A stretch of 64,000 nucleotides of DNA from NCBI GenBank assembly GCA_963169105.1, contig OY720634.1, forward strand, positions 148,497,584 through 148,561,583. Reading direction: 5' to 3'. The DNA is from Ceriagrion tenellum (Eukaryota > Arthropoda > Insecta > Odonata > Coenagrionidae). Below, in pieces: positions 1 through 12,540 of this stretch; the stretch's first letter is position 1; each line of letters starts with the position of its first letter. Position numbers and translations under genes: made by a program. The notes under the pieces were generated by a model. The model searched no databases. It saw nothing but the letters and a program-made list of their open reading frames with translations, and had not been told where the DNA came from.

Positions 1-1684
1 TAATATGTTTAGCTTTAATCATTTTCAATTTACTGTGACTTTTTGTAAAGGATGACTTAATTTGAACTGATAATATATTTTTGACTTGACGTCAATGTCT
101 ACAATTGAAGTTATTTAGTTATTTTCTACTGCTATAAGAAGAAGGGGCAAACTAAATTCTCCAGTACGCACGTATTGCTGAAAAACTTGGACGATGTGTG
201 TCACAGAAGGGCTGGAGTAATTGGAATGCGAATACCACGAGACGGGAGAGTGAAACAGAAGACGTATAACCGCTTTCCATCATCCTTGCGACGCGGCACA
301 ACGCGATGCTATCGTATCAGATTGCTCTCGACGAAAGCCTCAAAAAAGGGCAATTCAATTTTTTTCCGGATGTTGCCTCGTGAAACCAGATGATGTGCAC
401 TCAAGCACCCAAGGATTCCGACACACTGGAGAGAGAAAAATGGGCTCTGATGACGATCTATCTAAAACGATGGCGAGGTTTCCCTATCGATTCATCCCAT
501 TTCCCGGTACACTCGGCCGCTTCCACTCGGCCATTCTAACTCATACAATATATATTTAGCCGTCGCCTTCAATAAATCCTCAAGTGTGTACAGTATTATC
601 AGGGTCAGTAAGGGATGCATAAAATGCAAATGTGAGGCATGCTTGCGAAAGAATACCACAACCTAAAACTCCTTCCACTTTTCATAAGATATTCCTAAGC
701 GCTCGGGAGCATCACCTCGTCTCCCACTCACTTAAATCCCCTGAAGGCGTTCGGAACGCCATCTCCCACTCAAGTTTTATGACACCACCTGGTCAGACCT
801 CCTCCACAAAAGCATCAGCCTCTTGCAACCCGATATGTTATTCCCCCTCACTTTCACCGCATGATGTATACGCACAGTTTTTATAATCTTCCAATCAAAA
901 GTGTTTTTTTTCTGCTATGTCGAGTTTTTTTATGACCTTCCAGTAATGCTGACACCGATTCATGCAATTTTCCCGGAAAGTTTCGACATATGCAGCGAAA
1001 TGGCCATTTTAAACCTTTTTACCGAGTTACGAACGAGGGCGCGAGTCTAGGGGAGCGCCCCCGCAACGGCAAATCTATCGCATCTCCCCTCCCCACCCCA
1101 CGCCAATCCTTGGACCTTTTCTACGCCCCCCACCCCATTCCCGCCCCCTCCGTCCTCCCTCAGCTCCCTTCACGGGCGCCAGTGTATGCCGCCATGCACA
1201 CAAAAATACAGCGCTTCATTGCCTGAAAACGGCCACGGCGATAGTGTGCAACTGATGCATGATGTGCTAAACAAAATTTTTAAATATCCTTTACCGAGAC
1301 TTGTAAGTTCATCATCGATAATTTTTTGCAAAATTCCTTTTCAGTCACTGGACACTATAAACAACATTTTGCAATTTACTCATTTTTATAGACTTCGATG
1401 ATCATCACGAAAAGATGGCTGTCTACATATGAAGTTTATCATTGGAATGAACACTAGACTACGCGTATTCATTATTACAAAAAATATATTAATAATGGTC
1501 AAATAGAATTTTATCACCTAAAAGCAATCTACTTTCTACACTCAGTACTCAAATTTGATTGCTCTCATCTAATTTGAGAAATATAAATTAAATGATATCT
1601 GTAAGGATACAATACCTTATCACGACTCTCGCGTTTCCTATAAAACTACTTAACGGAACATATGTAACCTAATAATCGTTTCAT
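1..1684. other. Unassigned AT-rich DNA
   Basis: No gene, RNA or repeat recognised. A C-rich patch at about 1075-1180 (runs of CCCC) stands out from the AT-rich background. Short open frames here have no recognisable domain and are what chance would give. Confidence 0.5.
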
Positions 1685-1686
1685 AA

Positions 1687-1745
1687 GGAATTATGTACGG
1701 AATTAGTACGTAGGAATTACGTAAGGAATTAGTACGGAATTATGA
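1687..1745. repeat. Small GGAATTA minisatellite
   Basis: Five imperfect tandem units, each beginning GGAATTA and 11-14 bases long (units start near 1687, 1699, 1713, 1725 and 1736). Probably replication slippage; no function is suggested. Confidence 0.7.
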
Positions 1746-4700
1746 GGACTTAACATGACATTGAAGAAAATTGACAGCACCCATAACCTCAAAAGATATA
1801 AATATTCAGTAAAAATGGATGATCATGACAAATTAATTTCACTTTAAAACTGGTGAGCACAACTTGTATTATTTATTAAACTCCGATTAAAATACAACGA
1901 AAAAGACGTGCTAATAGGGTTTAGAATCAGTGCAATTGCTGGATTGATATTCAGTAACGCTATCATAGAAATAAACTTATTCACATTCCGTTGGCTAAAA
2001 ACTCATCATCCAGGCCGTAAATAGTGCCATAGTAATTCTTATTACAATATTGCATTAGAAGTGGATGTAACTAGGGGAGTAAGGCTATTATGTGCTGAAC
2101 TAATTACATGGTAATCTTTGGAGATGCTCTCACGCAATTTCCCACCAATAGTTACATTGTGCCTATTACACCTACTACGAAAGAAATGGGTCGGACGTAA
2201 GTTAGCGAGCCAAGGGATACACCAGTCACCATAAACGTTACTACTCCACCAAGAAACTCGGAAAATTCTAAAATATGTTCTCATGAAAAACACAATCGTT
2301 GACCCAAAGTTTGCATGAAACTAAGGTCTCACCAACTCTCCGCTAACTGCGATCAACGGAGAGCGAGGCCTTAGATCAGCGACTTGGCACGAGTCGTCGA
2401 ATTCCATTCATGACTTATCTAACTGGGCGTTTTATAATGAGTGAAAAGGAAAACAAATGACTAGTCTTTATTGGCGCATTCATTTTTTTAAAGAAGATGA
2501 AAAGATGGAGAGCTTCAAAAAACTGAAGAAAAAGAAGTCGATTGATTTCTTAGAGGGTACTCTTCTGCGAATCTCGGCGAGAGAAAATTGAAAAAAAAAA
2601 TACTCTGGCTATGAACACACTTGAATGAATACACTTGATGAACAGTTATTGTATTCTACAAAAGTAACTCACTACAATAATATAAAATAAATCAATTTCG
2701 CCATGAAATGTAAAAATACCGCGCAAAATCTTAGAATTAACACTATTTCGCAGTTTTCGCAGTCATGGATTTAGTTCCATTATCTACTATTCATCATTAA
2801 AAAATCTCCAAGTAGAACAGGCAAATTTCATTTTAAATACATATTTCAATTATATTTTGAACCTAAGTATTACTATTACATAGGAAATTAAGCCAGATTA
2901 ATGTCACGAATGGCGCATCAGTTACAGACGCGAACGGTTAAAATTGAACCTTTTACACATTAGCCGACATCATTCAAATCATGATCATGCGTATAATGTA
3001 TTAGAGTTAAAATAAAAAGATAATAAGAAGCTGACTATTTAAGGATAGAAAAATCTTTTGGGATCGTCAAATTGTCCTAAAACTACCCCTTTCTAGTTAC
3101 TACCACACGAGCAGGCCTAAAAAAACTTGGATGGGTCTCAATGGCTCTAGGTGGCGTTAACGACACTTTCTATAAATAAAGGTTCCCCAGCAAAACAGAA
3201 AAAATTATTAAGGAGAGCTTGTGAAAAATTTTTCAATTAGTCTTGCCTATATAAAGGTTTAAAACAGCAGAGACGCACTAAGTTAAAACGGAGAAATCTT
3301 TCAAATGAGGTGAGCTTGGCAGTCAATGGGTTCGCAGCAATGCCCACCGAAGTAAGCGCGTGATATGATGATATTATTTTCTTAGACTTACGACACTTAC
3401 TATTCCCCTTCCACAGTGTCACCGTTATATAACCTAGACAACTTATGAAAGTCTGTTTGCCACAAGATATTTAAGCACCACACTTAGCCCGAAAATAATT
3501 ATCACTGCGTGCCCACCACATTTATCCAAGAAAAATGAACAATGATTACCTACTTTTGTAATGTAATTTGCTCTTCCATGGCATCTAAGCTGACCTTTTT
3601 TTATCATTTCAAAAATAACTTACCTTTTGCAGCTGTACATCTCCTACAGTCATTATAAATCTGACTAGAGGTTTTTCGCACATCATCAAGGCATTGCTCC
3701 TCTCCGCGGATGAAAGACAGTTTTTATCTTTACTAGACGTGTTTTTTCGGTAGTTTATTGGAATAACTGGTATATCAACTCAGATGCAACGCAAAACTGG
3801 AATATCGCTTTTACGAGATTATGCCTCAACACCTATTACTATACAAAAAATATACTTTTTGAACTACGATACAATAATTTGAAAGAATTATTCCACAGTC
3901 ATTTTCGGTTTAATGGAGTGAAACAGACATAGTTTCCATTTCATTGTAAAACCAGACCAATGAAAGGAATATGCACAAATAAATGCGTTCATTTATGACG
4001 AATTGTTACTTCCAAACTATCAATTTTACATGTCCTATGACGGATATCTTTATTTTAAAATACCTCTATTTTAAAGAGAAAGTTTTTTCCGCTACATATG
4101 GACTAAATTCGACCGATACAGTCATTTACTGATTCATATATAGTATTTCAATGTTAAGTTAGTAAGGTTATATCTCGCAATCATACAGCCTAATCAACTT
4201 CTTAAGTAACAGCTATTATACGTGACGCAATGAAGAAAACTATTACATAAAACATTTGGTAGATTGCCAATTATTTCTATCCCCTGGAAAAGTGGTCAAA
4301 TATGGAATAAGAAGAAAATATAACTGAAATGAAAGTGAGCCATCACAAAATTACCCCTAGTTTCGCAAGAATTAAGGTTACTGGGTTTGATTTCAGGCCA
4401 AGGGAAAAAAATGCGGGGTCGACTTTAGAATTCGGATTTTATGCGGATTTAGGCGCTTATTATGGACTCAAAGACCTCGAAATTGCGAAAGTTCATCCGA
4501 CGAGATGATGCAGTAATCCAGTTCCACTCATAAGAAAAACACGATCATCATCAACGAATAAATAGGAAAAGCAGCAATCAGCATCAATTCAAAAGCTTAA
4601 AGATTCTCGGAATATAACCAGACGATTTTTTGCTTGTTTACTCGCGAAATACTTTTTAAGTGTTCAATTACCGGTATGGATTCGCCAATTAAATTCACCC

Positions 4701-6339
4701 GGCGATGGTCTCTTAAAATACCCACCTGAGTAATAATGAATCCTTATGAAGTAGAGGAACCAAAAATCCGCAAAGATATAAGACTCGCCCAGAGTGTTAA
4801 AGGCACACTGTATCAAGTACGGCTTAGTGAATGAATCGATAATTCCGCGAGTTCTCGGTGCTAATTTAATGTACACTTTTTTAATTGTGCATTGCTCAAC
4901 GGAGTAGTGTAGTGTACAGGATGTTTATATAACGGAGCGCATCAGCTTATCAACTTGCGAGACCCAACCCAGGGCAGTACATTATCTGTGAAAAGAATGC
5001 ATATTCAATGTGTAGTGCGGATATAAGTTTATTCGACATAGCACAGGCGAAATCATTCATTTTCCATTATTTAGTTACTAATATTTTGCTCAAAGTCTGA
5101 ATCATTCAATCTCTCAAATATTCATAAGCCAGATTTCCAGGTTTATTGCGATATTACCTTATATAATTCCAAAATAGTTCCATTCGATAACTCAATAATA
5201 TTCTTAAGAGTGCACTATTCTTAAGAATAAGATTAGTCAATAGATGGTGTGATCTGGGATTAATACGGGAAACATTCGTATGAAAATCCAGAAGATATAG
5301 GCCGTCATATTATCCCTAACCATACAATACACTCAAATAAAAAGTTACAGACTAGAAGTATATACTTACTGATGGATATGTAAAAAAATATATACGACAA
5401 AAGATGCATTCGTCTCCGCGTTTTAAGCAATTAAGAGCTGGAGCTGATATACACTAAAAGAATTCTATATGTAAACATTTTCACTTTGAAATAAGAAAAT
5501 AGGGTCATAATGAATTTGATGACTAAAAGAAAATTGTAAGAAAGGTATCAAAATAATATGTATTGATAACTGATATTTTGATCTCTATTTTACAAAATAC
5601 GAAAAGCCATAGTAACTGAAGTCAGCTAAACTAAAAAGAGGAGGCCGAATGACCTATAAAAAGTTACATTCAATAGCTATAGACTCCCAAAACTTCGGTC
5701 CCAAGATTGGAAGCGGACTGTTATTCATTTTTTTTTCATTCTATTTATCGGTTCGGAAGCTTCGACGGCTGAGGTGATTTTGCATTCAACGCCAGTCCAT
5801 AATAGGAAAGGAAAAAAAAAGAGTCTGAGATGGTAATACATGGAAGATCCAAGAAGAAGAGACTCGATCCAAGTCCAAATATGCTTTAAACATGGCGATC
5901 GAGTGGGAACCGATATCTACATTGCTGCCCTAAAACTAGCTATCACGATTTTAATATGTATATATCCATTTAAAATACTGATTAGGAGTTGAATCATATT
6001 TTACAATACTGTGGGCACTGGTAACTAATTCCTTCTAATGTAGATTACTGGAAAGTTATTTCATCTTCGCGAAAAAAAGGCGAAATGCCGCTGGATCAAT
6101 GTGAACGCGAGGGTGCATGGTATAACGTTTAGAAGACATGCAAAATGCACATGAGCTGGATGGCATCATCTATTCTGGGAACTGTCAAGCCACATTCCTT
6201 CCGCAGCCCGTCAACCTCGAATTTGAAAAATATGCCCTGGAGGCAGCCTCTCGGTCAAAACCGACGCGAGATTCCAGGCAAATTTCTAGAAAAAATAATA
6301 AAATAGCCGGACAACCTAGCGGCGAAGGTCGTGCGTATC
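1746..6339. other. Unassigned AT-rich DNA
   Basis: About 4.6 kb with no recognisable exon, RNA gene or element end. Open frames are short (under 85 codons) and lack domain signatures. Confidence 0.45.
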
Positions 6340-6379
6340 CTTGGCAATGATTGAGCGTTTCATCGCCGCCGGAACAAAA

Positions 6380-6444
6380 GGGGGAGGAAGGGTGGTGGGG
6401 GGAGGAAGGGTGGTGGAGGGAGGGTGGTAGAGGGGGGGGGGTGG
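6380..6444 (+). repeat. G-rich tandem array, likely G-quadruplex former
   Basis: Two perfect 18-bp units (6380-6397 and 6398-6415; pattern GGGGGAGGAAGGGTGGTG) are followed by degraded units and a G run ending near 6444. The strand has many runs of three or more G separated by short loops, which fits the G-quadruplex pattern. It lies in a GC-rich patch (about 6340-6870) that also has CpG dinucleotides and long open frames on both strands. Those frames look compositional rather than coding. Confidence 0.75.
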
Positions 6445-6983
6445 AGTTTCTTCCACATGTCCGGCGATGACGACGGCGCGCAAGAATCGAAGCAACCGTA
6501 TCAAGGACGCCGGAACCATTGTCGAAACTCCGGCCCTTCCCCGGCCGTTCGGAGTGAAATGAGGTGGTTTGGGCAATAAAGAGTTGCCCCTCTTGGGGTC
6601 GAGGGAGGGGGGCGGGGGAGAAACGGCTCTCCCCAAAGCAGACTCGCTAGTTCGCTTTCGCGTCGAACCCGTCACGGATCCTTGAAACCGTACGTGCTCG
6701 CGGGCACGGGGGATGCATTGAAAGTGCTCTTGCTCCTTCTGCTTAAGCGCAGAGAGGGCGGCGGGGACCGAATTACGCGGTCAAGCGAAGCCAACACTGA
6801 TCGCATAAGGATGAGAGGGTGTACCGTCGCGACGCGTTTCTCGACGAGGACCCCCTCCTTGCGAAAAAGTTTTTTTTTTTTAGAACTTACATATACTGCG
6901 TTCGTTTATATGATTATCTTTGTCAATAAATTAGAGTATGAATACTCACTGTTTACGCTTAATTACAAAACTATGTGACAAGT

Positions 6984-7174
6984 GATTATTTATTTATTTT
7001 CACTGCCCCGAATACAGCACATTAGGCCATTTTACGTCGGGTGAACAACAGTAGCAACGGACGAGAGACAGACACCCATGTCCTGGGCAGATAATATTCT
7101 ACCCAGGCGGGACTCGAAGCCGCGACCCTCGGGTTAGCAGGCGAAGACTTTACCCCGCCGCCACCGGGGCCGAC
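6984..7174 (-). mobile_element. tRNA-derived SINE, copy 1
   Basis: Read on the minus strand the element starts GTCGGCCCC. It carries a tRNA-like head with a box B-like stretch (CTTCGAGTCCCGCC, one change from the consensus), then a unique body containing CCCAGGACATGGGTGT, and ends in an A-rich (AAAT)n tail near 6984. A second copy of the same head and body lies on the plus strand at 55053-55240, which proves this is a dispersed repeat. Its 5' end lies only 6 bp beyond the 3' end of the tRNA-Leu at 7181-7263. No clear target-site duplication could be seen. Confidence 0.8.
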
Positions 7175-7180
7175 AAAGTT

Positions 7181-7263
7181 TGGCAGCGGTGGGATTCGAA
7201 CCAACGCGCCCCGAAGAGACTGGTGCCTTAAACCAGCGCCTAAGACCGCTCGGCCACGCTACC
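7181..7263 (-). tRNA. tRNA-Leu(AAG), possibly decaying
   Basis: An 83-nt cloverleaf on the minus strand. The acceptor stem GGTAGCG/CGCTGCC pairs with one wobble, followed by discriminator A. The D arm is GCC...GGC. The anticodon stem is CTGGT/ACCAG with loop TTAAGGC, so the anticodon is AAG (reads CTT, Leu). The long variable arm is typical of tRNA-Leu, and the T loop is TTCGAAT. Box A (TGGCCGAGCGG) and box B (GGTTCGAATCC) are intact. One T-stem pair is broken (GTTGG against CCCAC, where GTGGG is expected), so it may be a pseudogene or a weak copy. CCA is not encoded, as normal for a nuclear gene. There is no run of four T before the SINE that begins 6 bp downstream. Confidence 0.85.
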
Positions 7264-10200
7264 ACATTATCGAATACGTTATAATTTTTGCTTGACTTGA
7301 TCAATAACGGAGGTGATGTTCATCGATAAGTAAATTGAATGTGCTTGTTCCTGCAAACAGAAGTATCCATAAGGGTATATTTTATATCATAAATTTAAAA
7401 AGTGATTTCTGTAAAATGCCCCCTTCAAAAGAAATTTTTCTGTATTGAATTATTATTGATAGGCTAAATTAAAGGTTTTTAAAAATTAAAATACGGTCAC
7501 TAATGAAAAATGAAAAACGCAATATGACATTGAGGATAGTTTTTTTTTATAAGAGCGGTCAAAAATTGGAGATCAATGAGAATGCTAGCAAGACATTTAG
7601 CTTTAATATTGCCTTCTATTCTGGCGGATACGGTGTAAAAAAAATGTCAAAAACCTTAACCTAAATTTTTAAAAACTTGGCTCTCGCGAGGAAATCATTC
7701 CTTCATAGTCTAAGCCTCTGCTTAAATTCCTACTTAATCCAGTTCCTCGCTTGCCCTACCCTCCATTCTTCACTCTATTCATACGAAGGGAACAGGAGCC
7801 ACTCCGTACACTTTGAGAACTATCTCGCGATCAACGCTTTATCGATTTCACGCATCGCGCTTCCACTTTAAAATGCAATTCAGGAACGTACTAAATTTAT
7901 AGCAGACTTCAAGCTCTTAAAATGTGATTCTTTTATGTCACGACAAGAATGTGTAAGTTTTCAATATTCCATGCATGACTAATGGAATGATTTTATCGCC
8001 ATTCAGAGCTATCAGTTTTCATACGACCTCACTTAGGAAAGCTGACCCTGGTACGTGTAGGAATGAAAGACCACTTATACACGGAAGCAGTATATGAAAT
8101 GGAAACCTTTGAGTGGATAAAATGCAAATATCACGGCTAAAAGGCAGGTTATCTGTTCCCGACGAGATCGTCCGTAGAAGCGCCAACGACGAGCGAGGAA
8201 CCAAAACACGAGCGAGGACCCTCCCCCACAGCTCCCCCTCTCGCATCAGTAAAGATGTCACGTACCGGCTTCCCTCCGCGAGCTCAATTTCCTCATAATA
8301 ATGGAGCGTAAATCTCTCGATGAACTGATAGTAAATTTCGAGTGAAAGCAACCTACACCTCAAGCACAACAACTTTCGCTTTTAGGCGTCGCGGAGGTCA
8401 GGCTGAAGACAAAACCGCGTGGTCATCGCGAAGTGGGCGCGCAAACCCTCCGTGTTGGCGGAGTGAGACGCCCACTCTTCCACACTGCCCATCGCCCACA
8501 CCCCCGAGGGTTTTGGCTGTTTTCTGCAGAGCGCAGTGGTGACGAAAATATAACACAAAGAGGCCTTTGCGGTCACCAAATATAGGTTTCGAAATCCGAA
8601 AACAAACGCACTGCGAGCACCATGTGTTGTAAACAGTCACATACGTAGGCACATGCAGGTATCCTCCCATTCAAACGGATTAAGCCAAAAAATGTAAAAA
8701 AACGCAAAGGTACAGTTAATTGGCTGCCTAAGAATGTATCTCTATATGCAAGATTATACAGGTTTACACTGGAAACTAATATATCGAGTGAACGACCTTC
8801 GAGCATAAACAAAGTCACATCGGTTCAATAACATAAAGTGTAGACTGATTGTGAGCAATTTACGTATTATTTCTATTTTCATAACATCTGTCACATTTCT
8901 TTTGCATGACGCTTGTCCATAAAACTATGGGGTACTTATTTATTCTCCGGAATGATGGTTAATACGGAAACGAAAGGAGAGCTTGTCAATCAAATTCGAC
9001 TTTAGCTCAATTTTCATCATTTCTATCTTATAACATGCATTTAATTGGCTAGATTCCGATCACCTGCTTTACCCTCAGATAAATCTTTCTTATTTAAACA
9101 TGCCTCCATTGATATAAATCAGATCTCTGCATACTTCCCATAAACAGCTAAATTCGTTTCATCTCCCCTCAAATTAGCGAATATTGTGTCATAGAAGCAA
9201 TAATTATAAGAATATTTGGTGAAATAAATTCAGGAGACTGAGCGACTCGTAACGTAGACTGGACAACGCAACGCTTTTTTAACAGCTTATTTTTTATTGT
9301 GCAACAGAAAATGAGCAAAAAATTATTAGCGCATAAAATACCAAGCCTTACATCGCCATAGCAAAATATCTTGGCATTTTGGCCTCATTTAATTTTCCTG
9401 TACACATTTATCATCATGCAATCAGCAATGCCAGAGACGATCCACTAACAAGCCGGTCACGATTTGCTCAGAGGTGTGCCATCAATCACATGTACACGTA
9501 TCAATGTCTCCCTCCGGAACAATAAAAGATCGCGGGAAATTCCACAAACGCACGCAGTCATGCATGCGGTAGTAAATGAGCAATAACAAAAAAAAAGAAT
9601 CAGGGTGTTTATCATTTTACTTGTCCATGAATGCAACTCGGATCTGAAAACTGGCGCGGAATATGGCAACAGACGGAATTCATTTCATTTTGTTCTAGGT
9701 TTTACCACTGATTGTCATCCAGAGAAAGCAATTGTTAAAATAGCATAGCGCTCTCAGTTTAAAATCCTTAAGACAATACGATATCAATCAAAGAATCAAT
9801 TTCACTACATTCTCATTCGGCCTCTACGAACAATTAGCAAAGCGAGCCTTTTCACAACACCTAAAGCAGAACATGAGAATTTGTCATATACACAAAAGAC
9901 ATTCATATCAATGATATAACTAACAATAGAATCACATTATCAAGATTATCCGGCACTTAACATTTCAATGACATTATTTAAAAAATCCATAACACACACA
10001 AAGTGGTTACACCGGATCATAACGGCACCGGCGTTTAAGCTTTATCAAAGTTTCTTGAGGCATTTATCTAAGCCATCAATCAATATATTATTTGGCATTA
10101 CTCGAGCAGAGCATGTCCCACGACAATCAGTGCGCGCTTAATGCGTTTTCTCCGTCTTTTGTAAGGCTAGTGTTAAGCTCATAATTGGCATAATATCTTA

Positions 10201-10507
10201 AGATCAACCCAAAGAAATGGGCATTTAGTTGGTTCAACTGATGAAAAATTATGTAACACTTGTCTGTTTTTAGCAAATAACATAACAAAATTCATTCACC
10301 GGGAAAAAGAGGAGAAAAAAAGCAAATCGTGCGAAGAGGAAGGGGGAGAGGAGATGAGTGGCCAAAAGGAATGGCGAAAGGGAAGAGGACAGAGAGAAAA
10401 GGAGAGTAGGGCAAAATGACAAAAAGAAAATGATGCTGGATGAGGCGGGAAAAGATGAGAAGAACAATGTGAGACGCGAGGGGGAGGGGAGGTTTATGGA
10501 AATGTGA
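7264..10507. other. Unassigned AT-rich DNA
   Basis: No recognisable gene. Moderately GC-richer stretches near 8160-8560 contain overlapping open frames on both strands (up to 117 codons), but none shows a family signature. Confidence 0.45.
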
Positions 10508-10534
10508 AGAGAGAGAGAGAGAAAGAGAGAGAGG
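10508..10534. repeat. (GA)n microsatellite
   Basis: GA-dinucleotide run with one AAA interruption, inside a wider purine-rich stretch (about 10300-10540). Confidence 0.85.
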
Positions 10535-11990
10535 AGCCGCGTGTTTAAAAGAGTTGAAGGACGAAGGCTGGGGCTTCCGAGCCAGAGGTAAAGGTTAAGG
10601 TGGCTCCGCGGAACATCCAGACACGGCAGAAATTATAAATTACGTCGATATATTCAAGGAATCCCAAGCTCGCCGTAGATGGAAGACCGCACGCTGTTCG
10701 CACAACATCCGAAACCATTCCCTCACGATGACGGCGGGACGCGGTGATTATTTGTTACGGAGGCACGGAACCACCTATCGCGCTCAGTCAAGACATTCCC
10801 GCGTAGACAATGAGGTAGAGTATCTCCCACGGCGATTCCAGGGCGAGCGGGGAGGCCATTTGATCGCATTCGCCTGAGCTGTGAGCTGCTGCCGCTGCCT
10901 CACACGCTCGCGGGAGAAAACGACTCATCTCCATTCAATGAAATCCAGTTCACACATCCAATGACGCGAAATAAGCGATTCAAAATATTCAACACCTCAC
11001 TTGATACATTAATGGGAAATGGATGACATACACGTGGAAATCTACGCGCAGCTAATAATTGTTTACCAATCTTCAAGCGGGAGAATGGCTCTAGCAACTG
11101 GTTAGAATATGACGGGTAAGGGTGGTTAAAAAATATAGGGAGATCATTTATTAAGCGGTTTAAATATTATTCCTCCAACTGATTAAATCTCAAAACCGTT
11201 AGCAATAGTTTTTGAACTACGTTTTTAAGAGTCGCTGGATAATCAGTCAATAAGAATCATGTAAGTGGAAACTTTCAGAAAGATCAAAAATCAACTGACA
11301 CAGCCAGGAAGTGATGCGGAGTTTTTGACGTACACCACACCATTGAGTGACATAAACTACGATCAGGTTTTACAATATTGTACACATCAATTCCTTGCAT
11401 TATTTAACACATTATAATTAGTATAATGAGTAGGGTGAATATTTTATTAAGGAATAGATAGACCGCGAAAGAAATGGATGAATATCGCAAAAGATACTTT
11501 GAGAGGAGTAATATTAGGAGTCTTAAAATTAGGTGAGCGTGCGCGAAGCAATGGATAAGTGTCAGGGACACTTAAGTGGTTTGTAAGGATTGAGTAATAT
11601 AGGGTAAATTATTAAATGCCGGCCAGTTTTCTACTGCTAATGGCAATAACTAAAGCATTTAACTTCGCCTATTCCTAAATGTAATGTGGCGTGATGGCTA
11701 CATACATAGGACTACTTATGGAATAAGCCTAGCCAGATTATAAATTGCCCTTATTTCATGACTGCCACATAGTACTTTCCTATTTTTCCTCTCCTTGTAA
11801 TTGACTCGACCACGAGAAAAGAAAATACAAAATACGCTCTCACTGACGGCGATTTTCAACGAAGGCTTTATCAGCAGGGTACGTTCCACGCGGGCACAAT
11901 ATCACACCGATCGTTCAGCGAAGAACTAACTAGAGGAAGCGATCGTGTGTGCACTTATTACGACAACGGGTATTGGAAAGGAAGGCGGGG
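10535..11990. other. Unassigned DNA
   Basis: No gene recognised. GC content is raised around 10560-10900 and falls afterwards. Confidence 0.45.
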
Positions 11991-12540
11991 GTGAGGAAGG
12001 GGGGGGGGCGGTGAGATGATTGCGTCCGGCGTCGTTGAGATTAATAAGCGATCCACGAAACATTGACCCTTTGCGGATATTGCTCTTGCCAGCATCTCCA
12101 GATTTTTTTCTCTCCCTCGCTCGGTATCCCCGACCAGGATTTCGCCGAATATGCGGGCGGATGTGGGGAGTGACAGGGGAGTGGGGAATTTTCGTGCGAG
12201 GCATCCTCAGGGAAGTCTCAAGTCATCTATGTCTTGGGAAGTTTAAGAGGGAGAGAGCCCATTTTCTAGAAGATAAACCCGGAACGGCGAGGAAGATTAT
12301 CCCCTCCCCTCGCCTTCAAGACGTCCGCCCATTTGACGGTCAAATGGGACTTCTCCCTTGGGCGGGAAAATGCAACCCACGCACGTGCACCGAAGTCTTA
12401 TCTGGAGAAACCCCATCTCCCGCTCCCCTACCGGATGCGATCCGAAGCGGCGACACAGTATGGGCGTCCCAACCGATGGGTGGGTGGGCGGAATACCCCC
12501 CTCCCCACCATCCCTCCCTCTTCGGGAGAGAGAGAATCCC
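11991..12540. other. GC-rich, CpG-containing patch, function unknown
   Basis: About 550 bp clearly richer in GC and CpG than its surroundings, starting with a run of nine G (12001-12009) and containing an interrupted palindrome at 12328-12348. Long frames are open on both strands (178 codons plus, 92 codons minus) but encode Pro/Arg-rich low-complexity sequence with no domain, so they are probably a by-product of few AT-rich stop codons. Such a patch could be a promoter or regulatory island; the sequence does not show which. Confidence 0.4.
12328..12348. repeat. 21-bp interrupted palindrome
   Basis: Perfect 10-bp arms CCCATTTGAC and GTCAAATGGG separated by a single G. It could be a dimeric protein-binding site; no factor is recognised. 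Confidence 0.85.

Noticed and set aside
6316..6675. 119-codon minus-strand frame with poly-Pro/Thr stretches
   Set aside because: It is the complement of the G-rich tandem array; the Pro runs are a by-product of the repeat.
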